Shown here one piece after another: positions 17,620-25,159 of a stretch of 64,000 bases of DNA. The notes under the pieces are model-generated. The model made no database searches, was not told the DNA's origin, and was given only the letters and a program-made list of their open reading frames with translations. The position numbers and the translations under genes were made by a program. The DNA is from Vampirovibrio chlorellavorus (GTDB lineage: Bacteria; Cyanobacteriota; Vampirovibrionia; Vampirovibrionales; Vampirovibrionaceae): assembly GCF_003149375.1 (NCBI RefSeq), contig NZ_QFWH01000010.1, positions 41,685-105,684 of the forward strand. Reading direction: 5' to 3'. Each line of letters starts with the position of its first letter. Within the stretch, counting starts at the first letter, position 1.

Positions 17620-18654
17620 ATGAAAGATACCGTTGTTTCCCAACCGAACCCCCAACCCTATCACAGCCCTTCCCGGCTGGCAGTGGGACAGCCTCCCATC
17701 GGCATTGACATTGGCGGCACCAAAATTAACGCGGCGGTGGTGCGTCACAACCCCGCCACCGGCGAAGATGAGCTGGCTTCCCTGTTGAACAGCCCCACCC
17801 CCACCGATTCTGAAACGTTTTTGAACACCCTGGTGGAGATGATCCAGAAATTGCACACGGAACATAACGTGTCTGCCGTGGGGATTTCCACCGCCGGGGT
17901 GGTGGACTCCATTCACGGACGCATTCTGGGTTCTACTGGCAATATGCCCGCCCTTAAGAATATCGCCAACCTGAAAGAACTGCTGGAAGCCAAAACCGGC
18001 CTGTCCGTGCATGTGGAAAACGACGCCAACGCCGCCGCCTACGGCGAGTGGCGCTGTGGGGCCGCCAAGGGCTCCCAAAACATGTTTGCCATTACCCTGG
18101 GCACCGGGGTGGGCATGGGCATTGTGTTTAACGGGCAAATGTATCGAGGCTCCCACTTTTATGCGGGAGAAGGCGGCCATATCGCCATTGCCCACAAACG
18201 GGAACGCAAATGCACCTGCGGGCGCTGGGACTGCTGGGAGGCCTTTGCCTCTGGCACCGGCCTGCAGATTACCGCGGAGCAGACCGTAGAAGCCGCCCCG
18301 GAAACGGCGCAACAGGAATTTAAAGCCAAATACTGCGAGAACGGCAAAGTCACCACCTATGCGGTCATTGCCGCCTGGAAAGACAACAACCACATTGGCC
18401 AGCAAATTATTGATGACTGGCACCACCATATTGCCGTAGGCCTGAGCAGTCTGATCAACGTGATGGACCCGGACATGATTGTGGTGGGCGGCGGCCTGGC
18501 CCAGTTCGTGGATTTTGAGTTACTGCTGGAGCGCACCCGGGAGCGTTCCATGAGCGACGCCTTCCAGTTGGTGCCCGCCGCGCTGGGTAACCACGCCGGT
18601 ATCGTGGGAGCCGCTTACCTTGCCCTAGAATCCCAACCAGAGCCTCTTGCCTAA
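17620..18654 (+). CDS. ROK-family sugar kinase (glucokinase-like)
   Basis: Probably phosphorylates glucose or a related hexose with ATP. The phosphate-1 loop PPIGIDIGGTKINAAVV is close to the N-terminus. VGISTAGVVD, HVENDANAAAYGEW, FAITLGTGVGMGIVFNG, GEGGHIAIAH and the ROK zinc motif HKRERKCTCGRWDCWEAF follow, ending with MIVVGGGLAQ. ATG 17620 gives 344 residues and has AAAGAGAG upstream; the frame is open to 17458 without support. The next gene, rsmA, starts immediately after the stop codon (18655), so the two are likely co-transcribed. Confidence 0.9.
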   Translation: MKDTVVSQPNPQPYHSPSRLAVGQPPIGIDIGGTKINAAVVRHNPATGEDELASLLNSPTPTDSETFLNTLVEMIQKLHTEHNVSAVGISTAGVVDSIHGRILGSTGNMPALKNIANLKELLEAKTGLSVHVENDANAAAYGEWRCGAAKGSQNMFAITLGTGVGMGIVFNGQMYRGSHFYAGEGGHIAIAHKRERKCTCGRWDCWEAFASGTGLQITAEQTVEAAPETAQQEFKAKYCENGKVTTYAVIAAWKDNNHIGQQIIDDWHHHIAVGLSSLINVMDPDMIVVGGGLAQFVDFELLLERTRERSMSDAFQLVPAALGNHAGIVGAAYLALESQPEPLA

Positions 18655-19554
18655 ATGCCATCCTACCCTCAAAAACCCCGTCCTACCAATAATCCACTCC
18701 TTGAAGAAGCCCGCCACCTCCGCTTAAAAAAGCGCTTCAGCCAGCATTTCCTGATTCGGGAAACGGTGCTGCAGGCCATTTGCGACCTCATGGATCTCAG
18801 CCCCACCGATCAACTGCTAGAAATTGGCCCCGGCGGCGGTTTTCTTACCGAAAAATTACTGGCCACCGGCTGCCAGCTGACCGCTGTGGAACTGGATCGG
18901 CGCATGTGCAAGCATTTGCGAGACCGCTTCCCTGTGGGACAGCATCCCAACTTTCATCTGGTGGAGCAGGACATTCTGAAATTCGATTTTGAGAGCTTCA
19001 CCGCCACCACCCCCAAATTCAAGATTGTGGGCAACCTGCCCTATCAAATTACTTCTAAAATTATGTTCTTGCTGGCCGGTGAGCTGTATCAGGCCCACTA
19101 CCCCCTGCGCCAGCAAATCACCCAGCTTACGGTCATGGTGCAAAAGGAAGTGGCCGAACGAATTTGCGCCCATCCGGGCCAACGGGCCTTTAACCCGCTT
19201 TCCATCGCCTTGCAGTACTGGTTTGAGCCCCGCTTTGACTTTGTGGTGCCCGCCTCCGATTTTTATCCGCCCCCCAAGGTGGAATCAGCGGTGGTGACCC
19301 TGTTTCCCCGCCCTGAACCCCAGATTCAGGTGAACGATCTGGACCTGTTTTCCAGACTGGTGCGCACCGCCTTCGCCCAGAAGCGCAAAACCGTGCGCAA
19401 CGCCCTGATGGGCGGCTCCTTTGCCAGTGGGGCCTTGATTGATCAAATTTTTGCGCAAGTTGGGGTGGATACCAACCTGCGCGCAGAAGCCATCTCAGTT
19501 GTGACCTTCGGAGAGTTGAGTAATGCTTTCGGTTCAAACGCCAGCCAAAGTTAA
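18655..19554 (+). CDS. rsmA: 16S rRNA (adenine1518/1519-N6) dimethyltransferase RsmA/KsgA
   Basis: Dimethylates two adjacent adenines in the 3' helix of 16S rRNA during 30S maturation. Motifs are KKRFSQHFLI, LEIGPGGGFLTEKLL for SAM binding, AVELDRRM, VGNLPYQITSKIMF (the catalytic NLPY), VMVQKEVAERI and FYPPPKVESAVV. 299 residues is a little longer than usual because of an N-terminal extension. Its ATG follows the ROK kinase stop with no gap, and its 3' end overlaps ispE by 32 nt. Confidence 0.95.
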   Translation: MPSYPQKPRPTNNPLLEEARHLRLKKRFSQHFLIRETVLQAICDLMDLSPTDQLLEIGPGGGFLTEKLLATGCQLTAVELDRRMCKHLRDRFPVGQHPNFHLVEQDILKFDFESFTATTPKFKIVGNLPYQITSKIMFLLAGELYQAHYPLRQQITQLTVMVQKEVAERICAHPGQRAFNPLSIALQYWFEPRFDFVVPASDFYPPPKVESAVVTLFPRPEPQIQVNDLDLFSRLVRTAFAQKRKTVRNALMGGSFASGALIDQIFAQVGVDTNLRAEAISVVTFGELSNAFGSNASQS

Positions 19555-20482
19555 CCTGTTTCTGAACATTCGCCCCCGACTGGCCGATGGGTACCACGAG
19601 TTATGCTCGGTCATGCAGGCCATCCGGCTGTGGGATCGGCTGGATGTCAGCCCCTTGCAGGAAGGCAAGCAGCAAACTATCAAGTTCAGCTGCAACATCC
19701 CGGAGTTGGAATATCGGGCCAAGGATAATCTGGTGGTCAAAGCCTATCGCCTCTTCTGGGACGAAACCGAGTTGCCCCCATTAGGACTGAAAGTGCATTT
19801 GCAAAAGGAAATTCCCATGCAGGCCGGGCTGGGCGGCGGCAGTTCCGACGCGGCGGCCATGCTGATCATCCTGAACCATCTATCCCACGCCAAGTTAAGC
19901 CCCGAGGCGTTGCGCAACATGGCCACCAAACTGGGCTCGGATGTGCCCTTTTTCATTAGCGGCGGTCTGGCCCTGGTCAGCGGAAAAGGCGAAGTGGTAG
20001 AACCCCTGCCCACCAGCATGGTGGAAGAAATGGGGCTGGTGGTCATCAAACCCCGCAACCTGAATATCGATACCGGCATGGCCTATCACCGCTTCGCCAG
20101 CGGGGCCCGTTACGAAACACGCTCTCCCGAGCATATCCTGATGGCCCTGAAAGACGGCAAACAAAAACGTCGCTTGCGCGATGAAGTGGATCTGGAGTCC
20201 TATTTGCTGAACGATTTTGAAAAGGTGCTATTTCCCGAATACCCATTGCTGGGGCAAACCGCTCGCAAGATGAAAGAGGCGGGCATTCGCCGCCCGCTCT
20301 TGACCGGTAGTGGTTCGGCTATGATCGGCTTCACCGAAGGCGGTCACACCGTCCGTAAAGCCATCAACGAGGCCTTCCCTGCCTCTGGCTTTGATGTTTT
20401 CTGGACACGCACCTACGCCGGTGGCCCCATGCAAACCACGGCCTCCCCGGCCAGCAGTGAACTCAGCGAAGCCTTGCTCTAG
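19523..20482 (+). CDS. ispE: 4-diphosphocytidyl-2-C-methyl-D-erythritol kinase IspE
   Basis: GHMP kinase of the MEP isoprenoid pathway. Motifs: TPAKVNLFLNI..DGYHEL at the N-terminus, MQAGLGGGSSDAAAMLI as the GHMP ATP loop, LGSDVPFFISGGLALVSGKGE and TGSGSAMIGF. 319 residues. The start overlaps the rsmA 3' end by 32 nt, a linkage known in many bacteria and likely to couple translation. Confidence 0.95.
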   Translation: MLSVQTPAKVNLFLNIRPRLADGYHELCSVMQAIRLWDRLDVSPLQEGKQQTIKFSCNIPELEYRAKDNLVVKAYRLFWDETELPPLGLKVHLQKEIPMQAGLGGGSSDAAAMLIILNHLSHAKLSPEALRNMATKLGSDVPFFISGGLALVSGKGEVVEPLPTSMVEEMGLVVIKPRNLNIDTGMAYHRFASGARYETRSPEHILMALKDGKQKRRLRDEVDLESYLLNDFEKVLFPEYPLLGQTARKMKEAGIRRPLLTGSGSAMIGFTEGGHTVRKAINEAFPASGFDVFWTRTYAGGPMQTTASPASSELSEALL

Positions 20483-20655
20483 ACACCACTCGCCATCATG
20501 GGCCCTGGACAATTTCCAGTCGGAATCTGTTTTATATTCTTTAGAGAGAGATTGTGAAACGCGATTCTTCACTGACTTTTTTTCTGGTGGTTTTCAATGA
20601 ATGGTGACTGCCTGAGCGCGTCCTGCCCCCCTGCGTCACCGGGAGAGGTGCCCCT

Positions 20656-20859
20656 ATGTCCAAGCTACAGCAACGCCGCCTGAAAGCCGACTTGAGTCAG
20701 GCCCAACAAAGCCTGAATGCCATTGCTTACGAATTTGGCAAGGATAACCCGGACTATCGGCAAGCCCTGCAACGCTTCGCCCGGCTGTGGTTTATCCTGC
20801 GCCTGACTCGCTCCAAGGACGAATTTTTAAAGGAAGTGTCCACGCAGCAGGGGCCTTGA
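20656..20859 (+). CDS. Small conserved-looking helical protein
   Basis: 67 residues, basic and predicted all-helical (LQQRRLKADLSQAQQSLNAI), with no signal or membrane segment. GGGAGAGG lies 10 nt before the ATG and supports translation. No family recognised. Confidence 0.55.
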   Translation: MSKLQQRRLKADLSQAQQSLNAIAYEFGKDNPDYRQALQRFARLWFILRLTRSKDEFLKEVSTQQGP

Positions 20860-20894
20860 GTCAATCTGACTTGAGTCAAGCGGACCGAATGTGT

Positions 20895-21848
20895 CTAGAT
20901 GCGTGCGGCCTGAGCGGCAGCTTGCTCATATAAAGCCCGCTGGTGCAGGGTGGTCTCTTTCAGCAGAGCCAAAAAGTCGTCATCAGGGTAGTGATAGGAC
21001 TTGATGCGGTAGTTGAAATCCTCAAACAACAGGGCATGCTCGTTGACCGGATGCACCCAGCCGCCCTTCAGCCGCTCGATGTAGGTTCTTAGCTTGGCCT
21101 CCCGCTTGAAACGGGGGTTAATGGCCAGATTCAGGTGAACCAGATTGACGGTGTTCAGTCGCCCCTTGGGGCCCTGGCATTCGATGCCCAAGTGTCCCAC
21201 GGCCCCCGGAAACTTCAGCAAGCGCTTATCGTTACGGAACAGGCGCATCTGGTAATCCGGATAGAGGTAGCTATCATCCACCCAGCGCATGGGGTCAACC
21301 TCGCACAAATGCAGCCGGGGGATTTTAAAGTGGGTATAGCGGGACTGCAGCATCAGCCCGGTCACCAGCGCCTCAAAATGGGGCTCCGGAAATTCATCAT
21401 CATCCAGACGCAGCACCCAGTCCCCCTGACAACGATCCACCAGGGTTTCCAACCCAGCGTTGCAGGTCAGGGCATCACTCTGAATCACGAACAACTCATC
21501 AGCCAGACCGTCACAAGCGGCCAGCGTGTTATCGGTGGTTTTGCTGTCCACTCCCACCACAACCTGATCGGAAAAGCGACGAACATAACGCAGCAAGGGC
21601 TGGATGCGCTCCGCCGAGTTCATAGTCATAATGCAGGTGGACAAACGGGGCCTGTTCACCGAATCCACCGTTTGAGCGCGACGCTGCCAACGGGGGGCCA
21701 CCCACAGTTTCTCATACCAGTAGCCCAGTCGATGGGCCAGCCGTCGGGCCTGCTGACGCCGGGTGTCTCGACGAAAAACCCGCTCGTATTCAGCATCCCG
21801 CTGAATGGGGAAGTCGCTGGCTTTGGAAGCTGAGGGGGGTAAGTGCAT
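20895..21848 (-). CDS. Glycosyltransferase family 2-like protein
   Basis: GT-A fold glycosyltransferase. RLSTCIMTMNSAERIQPLL starts the nucleotide-binding fold, DQVVVGVDSKTTDNT follows, and GDWVLRLDDDEFPEPHF contains the DxD-type metal site. The rest (YLYPDYQMRLFRND, GHLGIECQGPKGRLN) fits the SpsA/RfaF-type inverting enzymes acting on surface glycans. ATG 21848 gives about 317 residues; the frame is open to a TTG at 21884 but neither site has a strong ribosome-binding site. It is divergent from the histidine kinase gene. Confidence 0.8.
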   Translation of the reverse strand: MHLPPSASKASDFPIQRDAEYERVFRRDTRRQQARRLAHRLGYWYEKLWVAPRWQRRAQTVDSVNRPRLSTCIMTMNSAERIQPLLRYVRRFSDQVVVGVDSKTTDNTLAACDGLADELFVIQSDALTCNAGLETLVDRCQGDWVLRLDDDEFPEPHFEALVTGLMLQSRYTHFKIPRLHLCEVDPMRWVDDSYLYPDYQMRLFRNDKRLLKFPGAVGHLGIECQGPKGRLNTVNLVHLNLAINPRFKREAKLRTYIERLKGGWVHPVNEHALLFEDFNYRIKSYHYPDDDFLALLKETTLHQRALYEQAAAQAARI

Positions 21849-22097
21849 CCAGTCACATCCGAGGGTTTCAACAACAGTCAACAAAAGCGGGAGAGAGAAG
21901 GGTGAGGTATCGTTTATTAATTTCGGTACAAGTTTGATTCAAGCCGATTGCATTTCAGCCGATACCGATTGCAGAGCATTTTTCCATCCACAACTTTTTG
22001 TCGTCCACAAACAAGATGGATCAGGTGGGCTTTGATCGTGCCGCATCATCACGTCATACCATTCTACTCAAAACTGGCCCAGCACTGGAAGCAAATC

Positions 22098-23990
22098 ATG
22101 GCCAAACTGCTGCCAGCCAGCGTGGATACCATTACCACGCGCTTTTTAATGCTGTTTCTGATTCTGCTGTTTATTCCCCTGTGTACCCTGATTATTTTTA
22201 CCCTGAACGTGTTGACCCAGCACATGGAGCAAGCGCAAGATGAGCAACTCCGCCTGAGTCAGGATCTTTTTACCCAGACCCTGGAGCAGACCGAAGCCCG
22301 TCTCGGGCAATTGCGCCGGGAAATTGACGGCAAGATAGCCAATGGTCAGCTGGAATGCCCCAACAGTCCCGGCTTGTTGTGCCTGGTTCTGGATCCCCAG
22401 CGGCAACAGGTCACCCTTTTGCCCCGCAAGGGACTGAGGCAATTGCCCCTCAAGCCCCTTCTGCCTCTTGATCTGGCTGACACGCTGGAAACCCAAACCC
22501 TGAGCCGGGAAATTTTTTGGGTGCAAATGGACAACACCTTGTATCTGGTGAGCAGTAGCAAACTGGCAGGGCATTCCCTGCGCTATTTTTACGCGCTCCC
22601 CCTGGATGATGTCCTGATTAACGGGCTTTTCAAAAGCATCCACAACCTCCAGACGGGCATTTGGATTCACGCCACAGGCCCTGACACAGAGGGCGTTCCA
22701 AGCAGGCCGCCCGCGGGATGGCAGGTACAGGGCGGCAAGGTAGAAGCGGCACCCCAGTTGCAGCAAACTCTGGAACGCCTGCTGGACAAGACCTCACAAA
22801 CGGGGCAGGATCAATGGACGCTGGTTGTGGACAAGAAGTCATTCCGGGCGCAGGGGCAAGTCATCTACACTCCAGAGAATCGCCCGCTGGCCCGGGTGGT
22901 GCATATCCTGCCCCTGTCCCCCTACCTGGAATTACTGGACAACTTCTATGTGGCCATTTACCTGATTGGCGTGGCCAGCCTGATGTTCTCCGCCATACTG
23001 GCCATGCTGGCCGGACGAACCATCACCCAGCCCTTGCTCAGGCTCATTCGGCAGGTCCGGGCGCTCAACCGGGAGAGCGTGATGAAGGAAAGCGATCAGA
23101 TTCACGTGGGGGGCGTGCTGGAGATTCAGCAGCTCGGGGAAGCCTTTAACCACATGATTGCACGGCTCCGCCAGGAACATAAGCTGAAGGACGACTTTGT
23201 GGCCACCCTGACCCACGACCTCAAAGTCCCCCTGCTGGCGGAAAAGCAAACATTGGCCTACTTTTTGAAAGAGGCCTACGGCCCACTCAACCCGGAGCAA
23301 ACCGAAGTCATCAGCATTCTGAAATCGTCCAACCAGTCCTGCCTGTCCCTGGTGACCGGGCTGCTGGAAGTCTATCGCTATGAGTCCGGCGAAGCCACCC
23401 TCTTGTATGAGCGCTTTCATCTGGGGGAATTGCTGGAAAAGACCATTGGTGAATTACAGGCACTGGCTCAGGAAAAATCAATTCAACTCAACCTGCAATA
23501 TGGATTAAGCGAGCAAAACCCGCTGATGGCATACGCCGACCCCATGGAGATTAAACGGGTTTTACACAATTTAATTAGTAACGCTATCTCCAACACGCCT
23601 ATTCACGGTAAAATTGAATGCAGAATTCTGGACGCTGGTAATTATGGCAGTAGTACTGTTTATAAAGTTAGTTCATTCCAGCACACATCGTTAAAACATC
23701 CCGTAAAATTAGACGATAAACTATTAGTAGTGATTCAGGACTCAGGTATTGGCTTCTCAAACGATGATCTCAATCGCTTATTCAAGCAATTTGCCGCCAG
23801 CAAAGGCAGAAACCCCATGAGCATCGGCTTGGGCCTGTTTAACTGTTATCAGGTGCTGAAGGCTCATTACAACCCCTTATGGGTGGAGAGTACGGAAGGC
23901 GAAGGCGCGGCAGTCAGTTTTATGGTTAATACCAAGCCACAGCTTGCCCAGGACAGGAGGATGTCTGGTGACAGACGGCAAGGTCGCTAA
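22098..23990 (+). CDS. Membrane sensor histidine kinase
   Basis: 630 residues from ATG 22098, which has GGAAG seven bases upstream. TM1 spans about residues 16-40 and TM2 is YVAIYLIGVASLMFSAILAML; between them is an extracytoplasmic sensor region of about 240 residues with no recognised fold. Then come HAMP (ITQPLLRLIRQVRALNRES), the HisKA dimerisation box DDFVATLTHDLKVPLLAE with phospho-acceptor His about 373, an N box LHNLISNAISNTP, G1 VIQDSGIGF and G2 SIGLGLFNCY. Its 3' end overlaps the response-regulator gene by 23 nt, so the two form a pair. Confidence 0.92.
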   Translation: MAKLLPASVDTITTRFLMLFLILLFIPLCTLIIFTLNVLTQHMEQAQDEQLRLSQDLFTQTLEQTEARLGQLRREIDGKIANGQLECPNSPGLLCLVLDPQRQQVTLLPRKGLRQLPLKPLLPLDLADTLETQTLSREIFWVQMDNTLYLVSSSKLAGHSLRYFYALPLDDVLINGLFKSIHNLQTGIWIHATGPDTEGVPSRPPAGWQVQGGKVEAAPQLQQTLERLLDKTSQTGQDQWTLVVDKKSFRAQGQVIYTPENRPLARVVHILPLSPYLELLDNFYVAIYLIGVASLMFSAILAMLAGRTITQPLLRLIRQVRALNRESVMKESDQIHVGGVLEIQQLGEAFNHMIARLRQEHKLKDDFVATLTHDLKVPLLAEKQTLAYFLKEAYGPLNPEQTEVISILKSSNQSCLSLVTGLLEVYRYESGEATLLYERFHLGELLEKTIGELQALAQEKSIQLNLQYGLSEQNPLMAYADPMEIKRVLHNLISNAISNTPIHGKIECRILDAGNYGSSTVYKVSSFQHTSLKHPVKLDDKLLVVIQDSGIGFSNDDLNRLFKQFAASKGRNPMSIGLGLFNCYQVLKAHYNPLWVESTEGEGAAVSFMVNTKPQLAQDRRMSGDRRQGR

Positions 23991-24639
23991 AATCCGGGTT
24001 TTGGTCGTGGACGACTCCCGTTTGACCCGCATCAGCATTAAAACTACCCTGAAAAACGTGCAGGACGAGATTGAGTTCATCGGCGAAGCCGAAGACGGCA
24101 GCCAGGCACTGGAAATGGCCTCTTCACTCAAGCCTCACGTGATTTTAATGGACATTGGCATGCCCATTATGGACGGGGTCAAAGCCACCCAGTCCATTAA
24201 AAACAGACACCCCGAAATCAAAGTGGTCATGCTGACCTCGCACGAAGAGGAGGCCGATGTGCTGGACGCCTTCAGCTCCGGGGCCAACTCCTACTGCCTG
24301 AAGGAAACCCCGCCGGAGATGCTGGTGCATGTCATCAAGTCCACGGCCCATGGGGCCTGCTGGATCGATCCCAAAATCGCCCGCATTGTTATGAACCAGC
24401 TTCTCCCCAACCACAGGCCGGTGGGCTTGCCGGAGAATAATGGCACCAGCGCTCTCACCGAACGGGAAATCGATGTGCTGAAACTGGTCACCCAGGGGCT
24501 GAACAACGCCGAGATTTCCGACAAACTGTGCATCAGCATGAATACGGTGAAAACCCACCTTAAAAACATTTTCCAGAAGCTGGAGGTGGAAGACCGAACC
24601 GCCGCCGCCCTCAAGGCCCTGAAAGAACGCATTATCTAA
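23968..24639 (+). CDS. NarL/FixJ-type response regulator
   Basis: Receiver domain with acidic pocket VVDDS, phospho-acceptor Asp in VILMDIGMPIMDG and Lys in CLKETPPE, followed by a LuxR-type HTH (LTEREIDVLKLVTQGLNNAE, ISMNTVKTHLKNIFQKLEV). GTG 23968 is preferred: AGGAGG ends seven bases upstream. The ATG at 23944 is in frame but has no ribosome-binding site. Translationally coupled partner of the preceding kinase. Confidence 0.93.
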   Translation: MTDGKVAKIRVLVVDDSRLTRISIKTTLKNVQDEIEFIGEAEDGSQALEMASSLKPHVILMDIGMPIMDGVKATQSIKNRHPEIKVVMLTSHEEEADVLDAFSSGANSYCLKETPPEMLVHVIKSTAHGACWIDPKIARIVMNQLLPNHRPVGLPENNGTSALTEREIDVLKLVTQGLNNAEISDKLCISMNTVKTHLKNIFQKLEVEDRTAAALKALKERII

Positions 24640-24753
24640 GAGACTATCCGCAGTAAGTCTCTCAAGGCGACCCATATTCCTTTCCGCAAGCCATGGGTTC
24701 TTGTATTACAATAAGGCCATTGTGTTCCGTTTCTGGCGAAAGGATTTTCCACT

Positions 24754-24969
24754 ATGGCTGAAAACTCTTCCAAATCGATATTCCGCTATCAAATTGACCC
24801 GCTGATCAAGCCAGAAGCTAACTTATCCGTGTGGGTCTGGCTGACCCTGCTGGGCATTCCGGCCCTGTTGCTGATGCTGATCTACAGCAAGGTGGAAGAT
24901 CGACAGCACCAGCAGGAAATGCACCAGAATCCAGCGGCGATTTCCGCCCAGCCCTTGCAACAGCACTAA
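24754..24969 (+). CDS. Small single-pass membrane protein
   Basis: 71 residues with one transmembrane helix (VWVWLTLLGIPALLLMLIY) and a polar Gln/His-rich C-terminal tail. AAAGGA lies about 10 nt before the ATG, and a TACAAT about 40 nt upstream could be the -10. Function unknown. A terminator follows. Confidence 0.6.
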   Translation: MAENSSKSIFRYQIDPLIKPEANLSVWVWLTLLGIPALLLMLIYSKVEDRQHQQEMHQNPAAISAQPLQQH

Positions 24970-24991
24970 TTCAAACCAAAGCACCCGCATC

Positions 24992-25031
24992 AAAAAGCCG
25001 GACGTGCCCTTGCCATAGGCCTCCGGCTTTT
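24992..25031 (+). terminator. Rho-independent terminator
   Basis: AAAAGCCGGA (24993-25002) pairs perfectly with TCCGGCTTTT (25022-25031). It ends transcription of the small membrane protein gene. The symmetric A and T tracts mean it could also act on the opposite strand. Confidence 0.75.
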
Positions 25032-25115
25032 GAGTATCCGGCCCGCTCGGGGAAAACCCCCAAGGCCAGACAGCCCCCGGCCAGCCGCAAAACAGAACTG
25101 CTTGGCCAGAGGGCT

Positions 25116-25145
25116 GTAAAAGCGTTTCGGGTAAAAGCGTTCAGG
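25116..25145. repeat. 15-bp imperfect tandem duplication
   Basis: GTAAAAGCGTTTCGG (25116-25130) is followed directly by GTAAAAGCGTTCAGG (25131-25145). It lies just past the stop codon of the malic enzyme gene. Function unknown. Confidence 0.5.
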
Positions 25146-25159
25146 ACAAAGCGGTGGGG

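Noticed and set aside
17374..18429. Minus-strand frame of 351 codons
   Set aside because: Antisense to the ROK kinase; the plus-strand product has all family motifs.
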